The translations under genes were made by a program, and so were the position numbers. From the NCBI RefSeq assembly GCF_000708045.1, contig NZ_ANIE01000009.1:372001-436000 (forward strand): a stretch of 64,000 bases of DNA, in the 5' to 3' direction. Positions within the stretch are counted from its first letter, which is position 1; every line of letters starts with the position of its first letter. Source of the stretch: Marinobacter nitratireducens. GTDB lineage: Bacteria; Pseudomonadota; Gammaproteobacteria; Pseudomonadales; Oleiphilaceae. Positions 7,731-16,800 of this stretch are shown here, in pieces. The notes under the pieces were generated by a model. That model ran no database searches, was not told where the DNA came from, and saw only the letters and a list, made by a program, of their open reading frames with translations.

Positions 7731-8596
7731 GATGAGGTGAGACGTGTAGAGGCGCTAGCCAGGTGCGTTGACGCTGTGTGCATCAGTTCTGACTGGAGTT
7801 GCGCGGCAAGCAGGTGAGATGACTGCACAACCATAGCCTTTGGGTCTGGCTGTGTAGGGCTTCCGATGCGGTACATCGAGGCGATAATAAACTGAATGGT
7901 TCGCGCCGCCTCAGGAAGTTCTTGCGCTAGTCGTTTTAGGTCTTCCGCCAACAAGCCCAGCCCCTTCAAAGCGACCTTTAGGTAATCGACAGGTTTAGAG
8001 TCAGATAACTCAATCCGCCCGACCCCGTGCAGAAGTCCCGCGACAGCGGCGACCCATCGTTCTTCATCAGGGTACCCGCGGCAGGCATCGAATGATCGTG
8101 CAGCCACTTCTAGGCTATGCCGGGCCAAACAGCCCGGCTGTTGGAGTCCGTCCTCTTGCATTACGCCATTCAAAAAGCATAACCCAACTGATGGTCGACC
8201 TAGCACCCGTCGAACAAAGTCGGCCAATGATTGTACTGGGCACGCGTCGATGAACAGTTCAATATCGACCACCAGATCTGGGCAGACCAGTTTCGACTCA
8301 GGCAGATGCAGCAGCGTGTCAGGCGTGTCCAGCAGAATGACGGTGTCTGAGCGCGACACGGCATGCCCCCGCTCACCCTCCCAGAGCACGAGCTGAACAG
8401 CGCAGTCTGGGATTTTTGTGAGCTGAAGATCCCGGTGAGGTTGGAACATCACGACCTGATACTGCTCGAAAGAATTTTCAATGGTCAGTTCCAACACCGG
8501 CAGGCCCTCCCCGTTCGGGATTTCCGTCAGGTGGGTAATGGTCCCCATGAAGATTTCCGGCTCGGTCTTCCAGGTGGTGTTGACGACAATGCTCAT
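7727..8596 (-). CDS. Putative OB-fold plus degenerate HD-domain protein
   Basis: The start is ATG 8596, preceded by AGGAGG 8 bases upstream and overlapping the end of the small gene before it by 4 bases; a longer frame to 8689 has a low-complexity alanine stretch and is unlikely. The product has 289 residues. Residues 1-90 look like a beta-rich OB-fold. Residues about 150-230 resemble an HD-type region: a His in RHSLEVA and a later LLHGVGRI where the family has H-D, so the metal-binding Asp seems replaced by Gly. Similar layouts occur in TraI_2/MobH-type relaxase domains and YhaM-type nucleases, but the assignment is weak. It is the last gene of the excisionase-integrase operon, so a role in element transfer or stability is likely. 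Confidence 0.5.
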   Translation of the reverse strand: MSIVVNTTWKTEPEIFMGTITHLTEIPNGEGLPVLELTIENSFEQYQVVMFQPHRDLQLTKIPDCAVQLVLWEGERGHAVSRSDTVILLDTPDTLLHLPESKLVCPDLVVDIELFIDACPVQSLADFVRRVLGRPSVGLCFLNGVMQEDGLQQPGCLARHSLEVAARSFDACRGYPDEERWVAAVAGLLHGVGRIELSDSKPVDYLKVALKGLGLLAEDLKRLAQELPEAARTIQFIIASMYRIGSPTQPDPKAMVVQSSHLLAAQLQSELMHTASTHLASASTRLTSS

Positions 8597-8862
8597 GCGA
8601 AGTCCTCCTGTGCAGAAAGCAGAAGACGTTCCAGGTTGTTGAGCAGCTGCGGCAGCGGGTCCTGAAGGGCCTCGTCGTCCATCAACCAAAGCTCGTTCTC
8701 CACCCAGTGGGTGAGAGCTGCGAGATTGGAGCTTTCGTCGCCTGCTCCCAGCACGGCGACGAGGTGAGTTCCGTCAGGAATTTGCATGGAAAAGGCCAAT
8801 GCACTGGCCAGGCGTGTCGCGAAAGACTTTCGGCTGATAGAAAACGGTTGAGAATAGTTCAT
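8593..8862 (-). CDS. Small hypothetical protein between integrase and OB/HD gene
   Basis: This 89-residue protein starts at ATG 8862 inside the integrase stop (ATGA overlap) and overlaps the next start by 4 bases, so it is a genuine middle gene of a coupled operon. It is acidic, with a predicted helical C-terminal half rich in Leu, and has no recognisable motif or signal peptide. Its family is unknown to me; similar small proteins sometimes accompany DUF3596-type integrases, so it may be a regulator or partner of the integrase. Confidence 0.6.
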   Translation of the reverse strand: MNYSQPFSISRKSFATRLASALAFSMQIPDGTHLVAVLGAGDESSNLAALTHWVENELWLMDDEALQDPLPQLLNNLERLLLSAQEDFA

Positions 8863-10058
8863 GAGTCAGCTTCCTTCTTGGGATCAGTTTTGGCGTTGAA
8901 TTCGTTGATGAGCAGGCGCTCGAACGCACTGCCATCGCGGCGGGTCAGGTTTGGCACGTAGCGGCTATACACGCGGAAAAGCATTTCCGTTGTGGTATGG
9001 CCCATTTGCCTTGCGATCCATTCTGGGTTCTCACCGGCGGCTAGCCATAGGGTCGCTGCGGTGTGGCGGGTCTGATAAGGCCGGCGTTTACGCAACTCAA
9101 GATGGCGGAGCAGCGGGTACCAAACCCTTTTCGTGACGTTGTTATGGTTAAGCGGCCCACCTGCTCTGGTACAAAAGACGAATTCATTTCCGCCAGTAGC
9201 CTTTTTCTGATCCTCAAGCGCGTCGACGACCAGTTGAGACATCTCAACGTGACGGTAGCTGCCATCGGTTTTCGTCTGTTCGATTTCACCCTTCACTAGG
9301 GCCTGGCGAACCAGAATCTGCCGGCGCTTGAAATCGATACAATCCCAGGGCAAGCCATCGATCTCGCCGGTCCGGAGACCGGTAAAGAAGCGAACGGTGT
9401 AGTAATTCCTGAAATCTTCTCGAACTGTATCCAGAATCAGCCGAACTTCTTCCAGAGAGAACGGTTCCACATCCGAGCGGGGCACCTTCAGTGATTTGAT
9501 CCCCTGATAGGGTGAGGTAAACTCATACCGGTTGGCTGCCTCTCCCAGAATCATGCGCAATGGCGTCATGATGCGGTTGATACGGCTGGCGGAAAGTGGC
9601 TTTTTGCTCCGGGTCTGAACTTTGGCGAGGGACGCCCGGAACGAAAGAATTTCCTGCCTGGTGATGTGGCCAACCTCCGACTCTCCAAATTCCGGAATCA
9701 GATAGTTCTCCAGCGTTCCCTCAATCGTTGCGATGTAGGAACGGCGCCACTGAATCATCATTTCATCCAGCCATGTTTGTGAAAACTCACTGAACAGCGG
9801 CGTGTCATGAGCTGCCCGAGCGCGCTGCAACTCAGCTTGCCGGGTAATTTCCTGCGCCCTGGGGCTGTCGGGGAAATACTTGTGGTACTCGAAAGTTCCC
9901 AAAGTGATTTCCGCTTCGATGCGTTTCAGAATCGCTTGAAGCCTCTTCCGGTTAGCAGGTGTGTTGTCGAGGGCGGTCTGCTCTCGGCAACGCTTTCCGC
10001 GGTACTTGAAATCGAAAAACAACTTTTGCGTGGATTCACGCACTCGAACGCTACCCAT
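8859..10058 (-). CDS. int: Phage-type tyrosine integrase with N-terminal arm-binding (DUF3596-like) domain
   Basis: The product is 399 residues, typical for the family. Residues 1-75 form the small beta-rich arm-binding domain seen in DUF3596 integrases (RGKRCREQTAL, NRKRLQAIL, LGTFEY-KYFPDS). Residues 85-180 match the SAM-like core-binding domain. The catalytic domain carries R229 (TGLRTGE), R331 (YQTRHTAA, where Tyr takes the place of the usual first His), H354 (MGHTT) and Y364 (FRVYSRY). It should integrate and, with the upstream excisionase, excise an element at a specific att site, very often a tRNA gene; the tRNA-Arg at the island's right end is a candidate but is 19 kb away. The start ATG 10058 overlaps the excisionase gene by 8 bp. 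Confidence 0.9.
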   Translation of the reverse strand: MGSVRVRESTQKLFFDFKYRGKRCREQTALDNTPANRKRLQAILKRIEAEITLGTFEYHKYFPDSPRAQEITRQAELQRARAAHDTPLFSEFSQTWLDEMMIQWRRSYIATIEGTLENYLIPEFGESEVGHITRQEILSFRASLAKVQTRSKKPLSASRINRIMTPLRMILGEAANRYEFTSPYQGIKSLKVPRSDVEPFSLEEVRLILDTVREDFRNYYTVRFFTGLRTGEIDGLPWDCIDFKRRQILVRQALVKGEIEQTKTDGSYRHVEMSQLVVDALEDQKKATGGNEFVFCTRAGGPLNHNNVTKRVWYPLLRHLELRKRRPYQTRHTAATLWLAAGENPEWIARQMGHTTTEMLFRVYSRYVPNLTRRDGSAFERLLINEFNAKTDPKKEADS

Positions 10059-10290
10059 TCATGCGCCCTCCGTTAGCCATAGGAATTGCAAGGGAGTGGT
10101 GGCCAGAGTGTTCGAACATGTCCCTCTCAATCGGCTCCCACAGATACAAAATCTTCCGGCCGCCGAACGGCCTGATGTAGTGCACACCCTCAAGCAAGAC
10201 CGCATCTTTCAGACGCTCCCGGATGGTCCGAGCGTCGTAACGAATGCGTTCCGCAAGCTCTTCGGTTGTAAGGTATTCTGTACTTTTCAT
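10051..10290 (-). CDS. Excisionase-like helix-turn-helix protein
   Basis: This 79-residue protein starts at ATG 10290 with AAAGGAG 7 bases upstream. Residues 6-50 form a winged helix of the MerR/excisionase type: YLTTEELAERI, a turn with DARTIRERL, then GVHYIRPFGGRKILYL as the wing. The small size, the overlap with the integrase and the first place in the operon all point to a recombination directionality factor or a transcription regulator of int. Its promoter lies in the 150-bp space shared with the divergent Xre-type gene. Confidence 0.75.
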   Translation of the reverse strand: MKSTEYLTTEELAERIRYDARTIRERLKDAVLLEGVHYIRPFGGRKILYLWEPIERDMFEHSGHHSLAIPMANGGRMNG

Positions 10291-10440
10291 ATGTAGCTCC
10301 TTTGCGCTTTATGATGCGTATACGCTACATAATATGCGAAAGGTCGGCGCTGTCAAGCATCTTTTGTAGATTTTGTTCAACGTTGGATGAAAGTGGGCTG
10401 CTCATTCGGTAGAATCAAAGTCTTAGCCGAGGATGCCCCA
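10291..10440. promoter_or_regulatory. Divergent control region with GCGTATACGC palindrome
   Basis: The perfect 10-bp palindrome GCGTATACGC occupies 10316-10325, 26 bp upstream of the excisionase start, inside AT-rich sequence that includes a possible minus-strand -10. The position suits an operator for the small Xre-type protein encoded on the other side (10441) or autoregulation by the excisionase. The -35 and -10 boxes were not assigned with certainty. Confidence 0.45.
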
Positions 10441-10677
10441 ATGATTAGATTCCGCCTAAAAGAGCTGATCGCCGAGAAAGGATTTCAAGAAAATCGTAGG
10501 GTTACACTGGATGAGGTTTCGAAAGAGACTGGGATCCATAGGACGACCCTGTCCAAAATAGCTAACCAGCGTGGCTACAACACGACGACAGAAATCCTGG
10601 ACAAGCTTTGCATCTATTTTGGAGTGGAGCTGCAGGAAGTGGCACAGCATGTTGAAGAGCCAGAAGATGGTGATTGA
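10441..10677 (+). CDS. Small Xre-family helix-turn-helix regulator
   Basis: The chosen start is ATG 10441 (MIRFRLKELI), with GAGG 7 bases upstream; an earlier ATG at 10387 adds 18 residues that do not fit the family. The 78-residue product is almost entirely one helix-turn-helix domain of the HTH_26/Xre type: LKELIAEKGF, VTLDEVSKETGIHRTTLSKI as the recognition unit, then TEILDKLCIYFGVELQEV. It is divergent from the xis-int operon and upstream of the dpt operon, so it may act as the repressor that sets integrase expression, like a phage immunity repressor. It ends with an acidic tail. Confidence 0.8.
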   Translation: MIRFRLKELIAEKGFQENRRVTLDEVSKETGIHRTTLSKIANQRGYNTTTEILDKLCIYFGVELQEVAQHVEEPEDGD

Positions 10678-10948
10678 GAACCATCGGAAGGAAACCTTGT
10701 AAATTTCACCATTGGTGCAAGAGTCACCAAGAGCCGGATGTTCGACGCCAGCCAAAGCTGCGGGTACATCGGAACAAACGTTTAATTGTTGAGTTTATTA
10801 ACTTTTCCCACCTTTCTATACCTCCCCTCCAGGGGGTGAGGTTCTAGCTTCCCTCGTGAAATCTCGCTATGGTAGCCTCAATGACCTTTGGTCGTTTTTC
10901 TAAAAATTATAATCACTCGCGGTACCACCGGACGGTTAAGGACATAGC
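10678..10948. other. Gene-free spacer upstream of dptF
   Basis: These 271 bp hold no frame worth calling. The stretch 10783-10820 is AT-rich and could carry a promoter, and an imperfect GC-rich hairpin (CCTCCCC with GGGGGTGAGG) lies at about 10822-10842. A Shine-Dalgarno AAGGA (10937-10941) precedes the GTG of dptF. No confident promoter boxes were identified. Confidence 0.4.
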
Positions 10949-12544
10949 GTGCAGTTCAAACGGTTGCTTGACACTCTGGCTCGGTCGTCAGCTCAAGCGG
11001 TTACAACGCTGGGGGCGGGACAAAAAGAGCAAGACGAGCTAAAAGACTACCTCTACGTCGAAACGAGTATTGAGAAAGACTTCAGAGATCTTCTGAATTC
11101 GAACCTTTCATCAGAAAGTGTCATCTTCTTGTGTGGCTCTTCCGGTGACGGAAAGTCTGAAATTCTAAAGCGCTATTACGAGACCTACTCGGACAGAATC
11201 AGGTTTCACCTAGATGCTACTCATGCGTTTAAACCCGACCAAGATGCAATTGAGGCGTTAGATCAGCTCTTTGACGAGCACCGTGAGTCGGACAAGCCGC
11301 TGGTCATTGGAATAAATGTCGGGATGCTATTTAACTTTGCATCCCAAGGACATCCCCGCCACGAAAACATCAGGAGTGCCATTGAATCCTACCTCCAAAC
11401 TGGGGACGAAATTTCAGTCTCATACAAGTTCCTGAACTTTGAACAGTATCCGAAATTCAGTATTGAGGACGGAAAGACCGGATCGAGCTTTATCAGTGAA
11501 CTGTTTTCGCGCGTAGTTGCCTCCACTGAAAGTAATCCGCTACATCTGGCATATCTGGATGCGGTGCGAACGAATCCCAGCACACTGACTCTGAACTATG
11601 AGTTGCTCAAACACGAGCAGGTGCGTGATCGGATAGTCCATTTGCTTCTCTCTGCTAGATTGAAATTTGATCAATTTCTTTCTGCGCGTGCTCTGCTCGA
11701 TTTCGTTCACCATTTGATTTGCGGCCCCAGCTTGCTTTTCAACAATCTATTTGTGGCTGGTCACAATGACTTGAGTGATGTTATCAGCCATTTTGACCCA
11801 TGCACGATTAGGTCTCGGAATATTGATCAGTTCCTCATTCAGCATCCTCTAGGTATCAGAGAAGAGGCTTTCGATGAGTTCCAGAATTCAGTGCAGGAAA
11901 CCCTTGGCATAGTCGACATTGAGTCGGCTGGTTGGTTGCGATTTTTCTATCTGTTTCAGGATATCGCCATTGGGAATAACTTTCATCAACGTTTCAAAAA
12001 GGATTTTGAACAACCACTTTACGACAGATATATTGAAATTTGGCGTTTACATAAAAGCTATGATGGAAGCGCTGAGGAGCGTCAAAAGCTGAGAAGTTTC
12101 TATAAGGATGAGCTTGTATATGCATTGGTTCGATTCGGAAACAGGTTGGATCCGTCATTAACTGCAAAACAGCATTTATTTTTGTGCTCCAGAAACGGCG
12201 TCTTTATTTCGGCAGTAGCCGATATTAAGCCTGACCTCAAAAGAATTGAAAATGAAGAGATGGCAAATATCCACGAGTTTCCGGTTTGCCTTAAGGTTGG
12301 TGATGAACCACTTCAAACGTTTAATGTAAACCTTAGTTTTCTTGAATTGGTTTCTAAAATAAACGATGGGTACAGGCCGAACAAGCACGACAAGAATACG
12401 ATTGTGATTTTGGAGGAGATCGTCGACGACGTAATAAAAGTCGTCATTCGTTCAAACAAGCTGATGCTTTCGGATGGTAGACAACACGTTTATCTTACGA
12501 ATGAAGTTGAAGACAGTGAGATCGTTGTCGGAGGTGTCGAGTGA
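10949..12544 (+). CDS. dptF: DNA phosphorothioation-dependent restriction protein DptF (DndF)
   Basis: It starts at GTG 10949 with AAGGA 7 bases upstream and encodes 531 residues. The P-loop GSSGDGKS at residues 63-70 marks an NTPase. Size, the N-terminal P-loop and position as first of a three-gene operon with overlapping ends match DptF, one of three proteins (DptFGH) that restrict DNA lacking phosphorothioate marks. In known systems the FGH proteins act together with the Dnd modification enzymes; loss of modification with FGH intact damages the host DNA. The stop overlaps the dptG start as GTGA. The gene is AT-rich relative to the chromosome, in keeping with horizontal acquisition. Confidence 0.88.
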   Translation: MQFKRLLDTLARSSAQAVTTLGAGQKEQDELKDYLYVETSIEKDFRDLLNSNLSSESVIFLCGSSGDGKSEILKRYYETYSDRIRFHLDATHAFKPDQDAIEALDQLFDEHRESDKPLVIGINVGMLFNFASQGHPRHENIRSAIESYLQTGDEISVSYKFLNFEQYPKFSIEDGKTGSSFISELFSRVVASTESNPLHLAYLDAVRTNPSTLTLNYELLKHEQVRDRIVHLLLSARLKFDQFLSARALLDFVHHLICGPSLLFNNLFVAGHNDLSDVISHFDPCTIRSRNIDQFLIQHPLGIREEAFDEFQNSVQETLGIVDIESAGWLRFFYLFQDIAIGNNFHQRFKKDFEQPLYDRYIEIWRLHKSYDGSAEERQKLRSFYKDELVYALVRFGNRLDPSLTAKQHLFLCSRNGVFISAVADIKPDLKRIENEEMANIHEFPVCLKVGDEPLQTFNVNLSFLELVSKINDGYRPNKHDKNTIVILEEIVDDVIKVVIRSNKLMLSDGRQHVYLTNEVEDSEIVVGGVE

Positions 12545-13875
12545 GTATTTCCGATAACTTGTTTGCGCTGGATGAACAAGAAATTCAGAACAAAAACTTC
12601 GTTAACCATTTTCTGCCATTTCGGTCTCAGTCGTCTGGCCTTGATTTCGAAGCAATAGCTGGAAGCATTTTGACGGTGGCTTTTCAAAAGCGGCTTGAGA
12701 AAGGCTCAACGTTAGAGAGTTTTAAGTCCTCAGTTTATAGTCGCTTACAGTATAAGCTGACGGACCAAGAAATTTTCCCTCTTATTGAAAAAATGTATTT
12801 CGATAATGAAGCGGTAGGTTTGTTTAAAGTTTCTCCGGAATTTCTAATTGCCAAAGCCGCTCAGGCTGAGGCATCTACTAATAAACATGTTGCGCAAGTT
12901 TTTATCGGCTTCATTCGTGACTCGAATCGAAGATTTCCAAAACTCAGCAGTGAAGTGAATTTCTTAGAGCAAGAGCTTGTTGAAGCGTTCCAACAGCAAT
13001 TGACTTATTGTAAAGAGGATCCCGTTGAGAGGCCTTATTTGCCATTTATGTCAGAGCTCTTTTCCCAGGATCTTGGCTTTCTTTTGGAGCACCCCGGATA
13101 TTTCTTAGACAACCTTAGAGCATTTTTTAGCCTTTATACCTTTTTATATAGCTCCCAGTTGGCATTGAACATCAATGGTTGGACGGAGCAGCCTGCTAGT
13201 AAACCACTTTTTTTCATTCTTGATACCGAGAAGGCTAGCTTAGAGCGGAATAAGGTTAGAGAAGCTTTTCGTCACCTGAGGACGAAAGCTTTCGATCTAT
13301 TCCCGGTTCTTTCTATGCTTGAATATCTGAATCAACCGAAGAATAGGAAAGCGATAAAGTTTCCTCTTTGGAAGATTTTTTTAGATATAAACGAGATGGA
13401 TACGTTACAGCGTAATAGCATTAATAGCTCGCTGATAAGGTTCTGCGAAAAGTATCGAGAAAAAAGAAAATTTCCACCTCTTGAAGAATATCCTCAATCA
13501 ACGAAAGAACTGATTGAGATACTCAGTAGAACTGCCAAGGAAATTTTTGGGAAAAAAGGTACGAACCAACACGCTGTAAACAATAAATTTGTGAACGCAT
13601 TTGAGAATGAAATTGCTCCACACTTTGTCCAGGTGAGGGGGCGCTCAGGAAGAGTGCTGACAATTTCTCAAGATTATCTACTCCTTCTCACAAACCTGGC
13701 TATCGGCAGTAGAAAGCAGATTCAGTTCCAAGAGCTGCTTCAGGAGTTTAGAAAACGTGGGGTCTGGTTCGACAGACAGTCAGAGCAAGCGATCATCAGG
13801 TTTTTGGAGCGAATTGGTAACGTCGAGCGAATGAGCGATAGCGGAGATGCGGTTTATGTCCGAAAAACACTTTGA
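12541..13875 (+). CDS. dptG: DNA phosphorothioation-dependent restriction protein DptG (DndG)
   Basis: The product is 444 residues beginning at GTG 12541, inside the stop of dptF. It has no Walker motif or known catalytic signature, which is normal for DptG; sequence is largely helical and strongly AT-rich, with many Lys, Phe and Ile codons. Placement between dptF and the giant dptH, the expected size, and the overlap on both sides (20 bp with dptH) support the name more than any single motif. DptG is required for restriction in characterised systems but its biochemical role is not settled. Confidence 0.82.
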   Translation: MSISDNLFALDEQEIQNKNFVNHFLPFRSQSSGLDFEAIAGSILTVAFQKRLEKGSTLESFKSSVYSRLQYKLTDQEIFPLIEKMYFDNEAVGLFKVSPEFLIAKAAQAEASTNKHVAQVFIGFIRDSNRRFPKLSSEVNFLEQELVEAFQQQLTYCKEDPVERPYLPFMSELFSQDLGFLLEHPGYFLDNLRAFFSLYTFLYSSQLALNINGWTEQPASKPLFFILDTEKASLERNKVREAFRHLRTKAFDLFPVLSMLEYLNQPKNRKAIKFPLWKIFLDINEMDTLQRNSINSSLIRFCEKYREKRKFPPLEEYPQSTKELIEILSRTAKEIFGKKGTNQHAVNNKFVNAFENEIAPHFVQVRGRSGRVLTISQDYLLLLTNLAIGSRKQIQFQELLQEFRKRGVWFDRQSEQAIIRFLERIGNVERMSDSGDAVYVRKTL

Positions 13876-16800
13876 AGCCTTCTTGGTAAGTAATCTACGT
13901 GGTTGGCTTCAGTCCCGGATAGAAGCGGGCGCCCGGTATCAGTTCAAATCACCAGACCCAGACAACACAATACGTCTTGTTTCGGAGTTGTTAGAACAGT
14001 GTGATGGTCGACTACGTTATGGCGAGCACGAACTTTCATATCTCCAGATTAGTGATGTGCGTTTGTTGGTGACCGGGCATTTGGAGCAGCCTGATATTCA
14101 GAATGGTTGCTACACGGAAAACTACATATCAAATCTTCGGGATACTGTGGCAGCTGAGATGTCCCCTTTCGAGGGGTGCGCTTTGCTAATCGTACATAAC
14201 AGCCTTCTTGATACTTTGATTAATAGTGCGTTCGACCTGGCCCAGGGCGACGCTGTTTGGTCGCCTAATCAAACACAAAAAGAGCTGGATCTCATGATAT
14301 CTGGTGGGCTTCAGAATCAAGTTGCTTCCCGGTGTCTCTTAGAGCACCAAGCCCGGATAATCACGGAAGAAGGCTCCAGTGTATTCGGATTTCGACACCT
14401 CCATGATGCATTGCTAGACGGAGACCTGCGATTCCAAGAGCTAGGGCTGTTCAACGACCCGCAGGTGTTAAGCAATTCGAACGAGAAGCAGGTAGCGCGC
14501 CGACTGGAGTCGAATCGCCAGCTGAGGGAAGAGATTGAGTTTGCCGTTGAGCATTTCCCGAATGACTTGGAAGACAAGCTGACAAAGTTTGGATCAAAAT
14601 TTATACAAGAACATTTTGGAGAAGGAGCCGAAGTTCCCTGGACCGAGCTCAACTACCAAGAGTTTCGAGACGAAGAGGAGCTTCAGAAAAAGCTGACTCT
14701 CGATTATGAAGGAATCGAGGTTAATGGCTGCCAAATCGACGTAAGAGATAAGAAAGACACCTCGGCGGGTAGGCGAGATAAGCATCTGATTATTGAGGTT
14801 CCGAGTGGTCAGGACCTGTTCAGCTTCAAGATCAAGTTCGTTGGTCAGCGATTAGAAAAAAAGGAGCTTTTGGTTACGCCAAGAGCTATGTCTGACGTCA
14901 TTGACATTGATTTCTCTTTTAGAGGTGACAAGTCGACCTTCACTATCTCCGGACCATGTAGTGGTGAACCAGAGTTTTTTAGTCTGAGACTCAATCGAGA
15001 TTCTTCGAACGAAAAATACAGCTTTCATTGTCTAGTAGTGCAACAGGGGGTCTTTTATCTTTCGGCCTTTGAGAATCGCTTTCTCATCGATAGAAGGAGA
15101 AGAGCACTCGTACTCCAGGCAGACCAACATTGCCTTGACGTTAATCCTGACGTCACCCCTGAGACCGTGTTATCCGACAGCGGTGAAACAATTGACGTAA
15201 ATTCAGTGGGAAAGATCGATTTCGAGCAGCTCTACGATGAGTCTGACGAAGTTAATTTCACCCTGACGAATGGGGACCGATCTCTCTTTGTACTCGTTGA
15301 AGGAGAACCGAGCAAAGAAGCACTGCGGCTACCAGTGATTTTTGATCCAAGTCGGTTTGCCAGGCTTTTTAAAGACGATAACTTCAATGGTGTGTATCGG
15401 CCAGGGAAAGAGACCGTCGTCTTCGATAGCCAAGAATCGGAGCCAGTGTTCTTCCGAAAAGCCTTGCTCCAGGCAGAGTCTGCCTTCGTTAATGAAGAGT
15501 GCATCGAATGGGACAATGATCGACGCAAAGGAATTCCACTTTCAAACCTTTCGCTCGCCGACGACAGAATATATCAAGCCTATGCCGCCCTTGTTTCTTA
15601 CTTTCAAGAGCGTAAGACGTTGCCCTCGCTGGCTAGCTGGGGGCCTGAACTTGTTGCCCTAGGTAAAGAGTATGTTCTGGCTTCCGTTGAGTACTTGGAA
15701 AAAATTAAGAAGGGGAAGCCGCTCGATAGCTCTGAACGGCTGGTGATTCGCATTGGGCTGGCAACAGTGGAGGAGCGTCGATTTTTTACTCCGTTCCATC
15801 CGCTGGTCATGGCCTACTATCTGAGTTTAGTTGAAGAAATCGTTGAAGATGGTGAAGCGCGTAGCTTTCGCGAATTACCAGAGGTTACGAAAGGCCGATT
15901 AAACGCACGGGGATTACTCCCTCACCTTTTCGACAGAGACAATCGTTACAGTTATACACAGGCTGTGCCAGAGAACCCCCTCTGGTTGGAGATAGTGCCA
16001 CATCAGGATACAAGCTTTGATTTTGTGATAAATCTTGTAAAGCACAAAATCGAGGAGTTCACGTCTACATTTGAGCAGCTATTCCGCCAGGTCGATGACG
16101 CCCCTCTGTTAATAAACTCTGTCAACAACGCAGAAAACTCAGAGTTATTCAGAGGGCTGGTGTCCTACTATCAGGCGAACTTGCTCGGCGGCCGTCACAT
16201 ACACGTCAATCTCTACGACGAGAAGTTAGTCGAGACTGAGTTTGATGTTTTCGCTGAGATGGGGATGTATGACGAAATCAAAGAACGGTACGGGCTCGAT
16301 AAGGGAGCTGCACGTCGCAATGCCGACGCGGTAATCGATCTACTGCGGACTAGGCTAACGTTCAGCAAGTTTCAGCACAACCACGTGGAACAGCAAGCTT
16401 ATGCTCACCTGACATTCTTCAAGAATGATCAGAAAGTGGAAGCTGTGGACAACAACATTGATGAGCACGTTTCGGGTGTTGCCTGCGCTGGACTGTTGTC
16501 AGGTGAGTCTTCGAGGAGCGAGGGCGACCGATACTTCACGGCGTTTGGCCTGAAAGGTGTCGATTACGGCTCTTCACCGCACTTGAAGCTGGCTAAGTTA
16601 ATAGGAACGCTTTGGCGCCCCTCTCAGTCCAAGAACGATGTCTATCATGATCATTCGGCCACGAGCCTCGCAGTGAGTCAGGAGTTTATGTCCTTGCTGG
16701 AGCGCTCATACGATAGTTCAGTCTGGACGACCATCATAGATCCAAAGGTCACGCTGAAATTCTTTGAAGCCACCGAAGGCGTGATTCTCATCCACTACTC

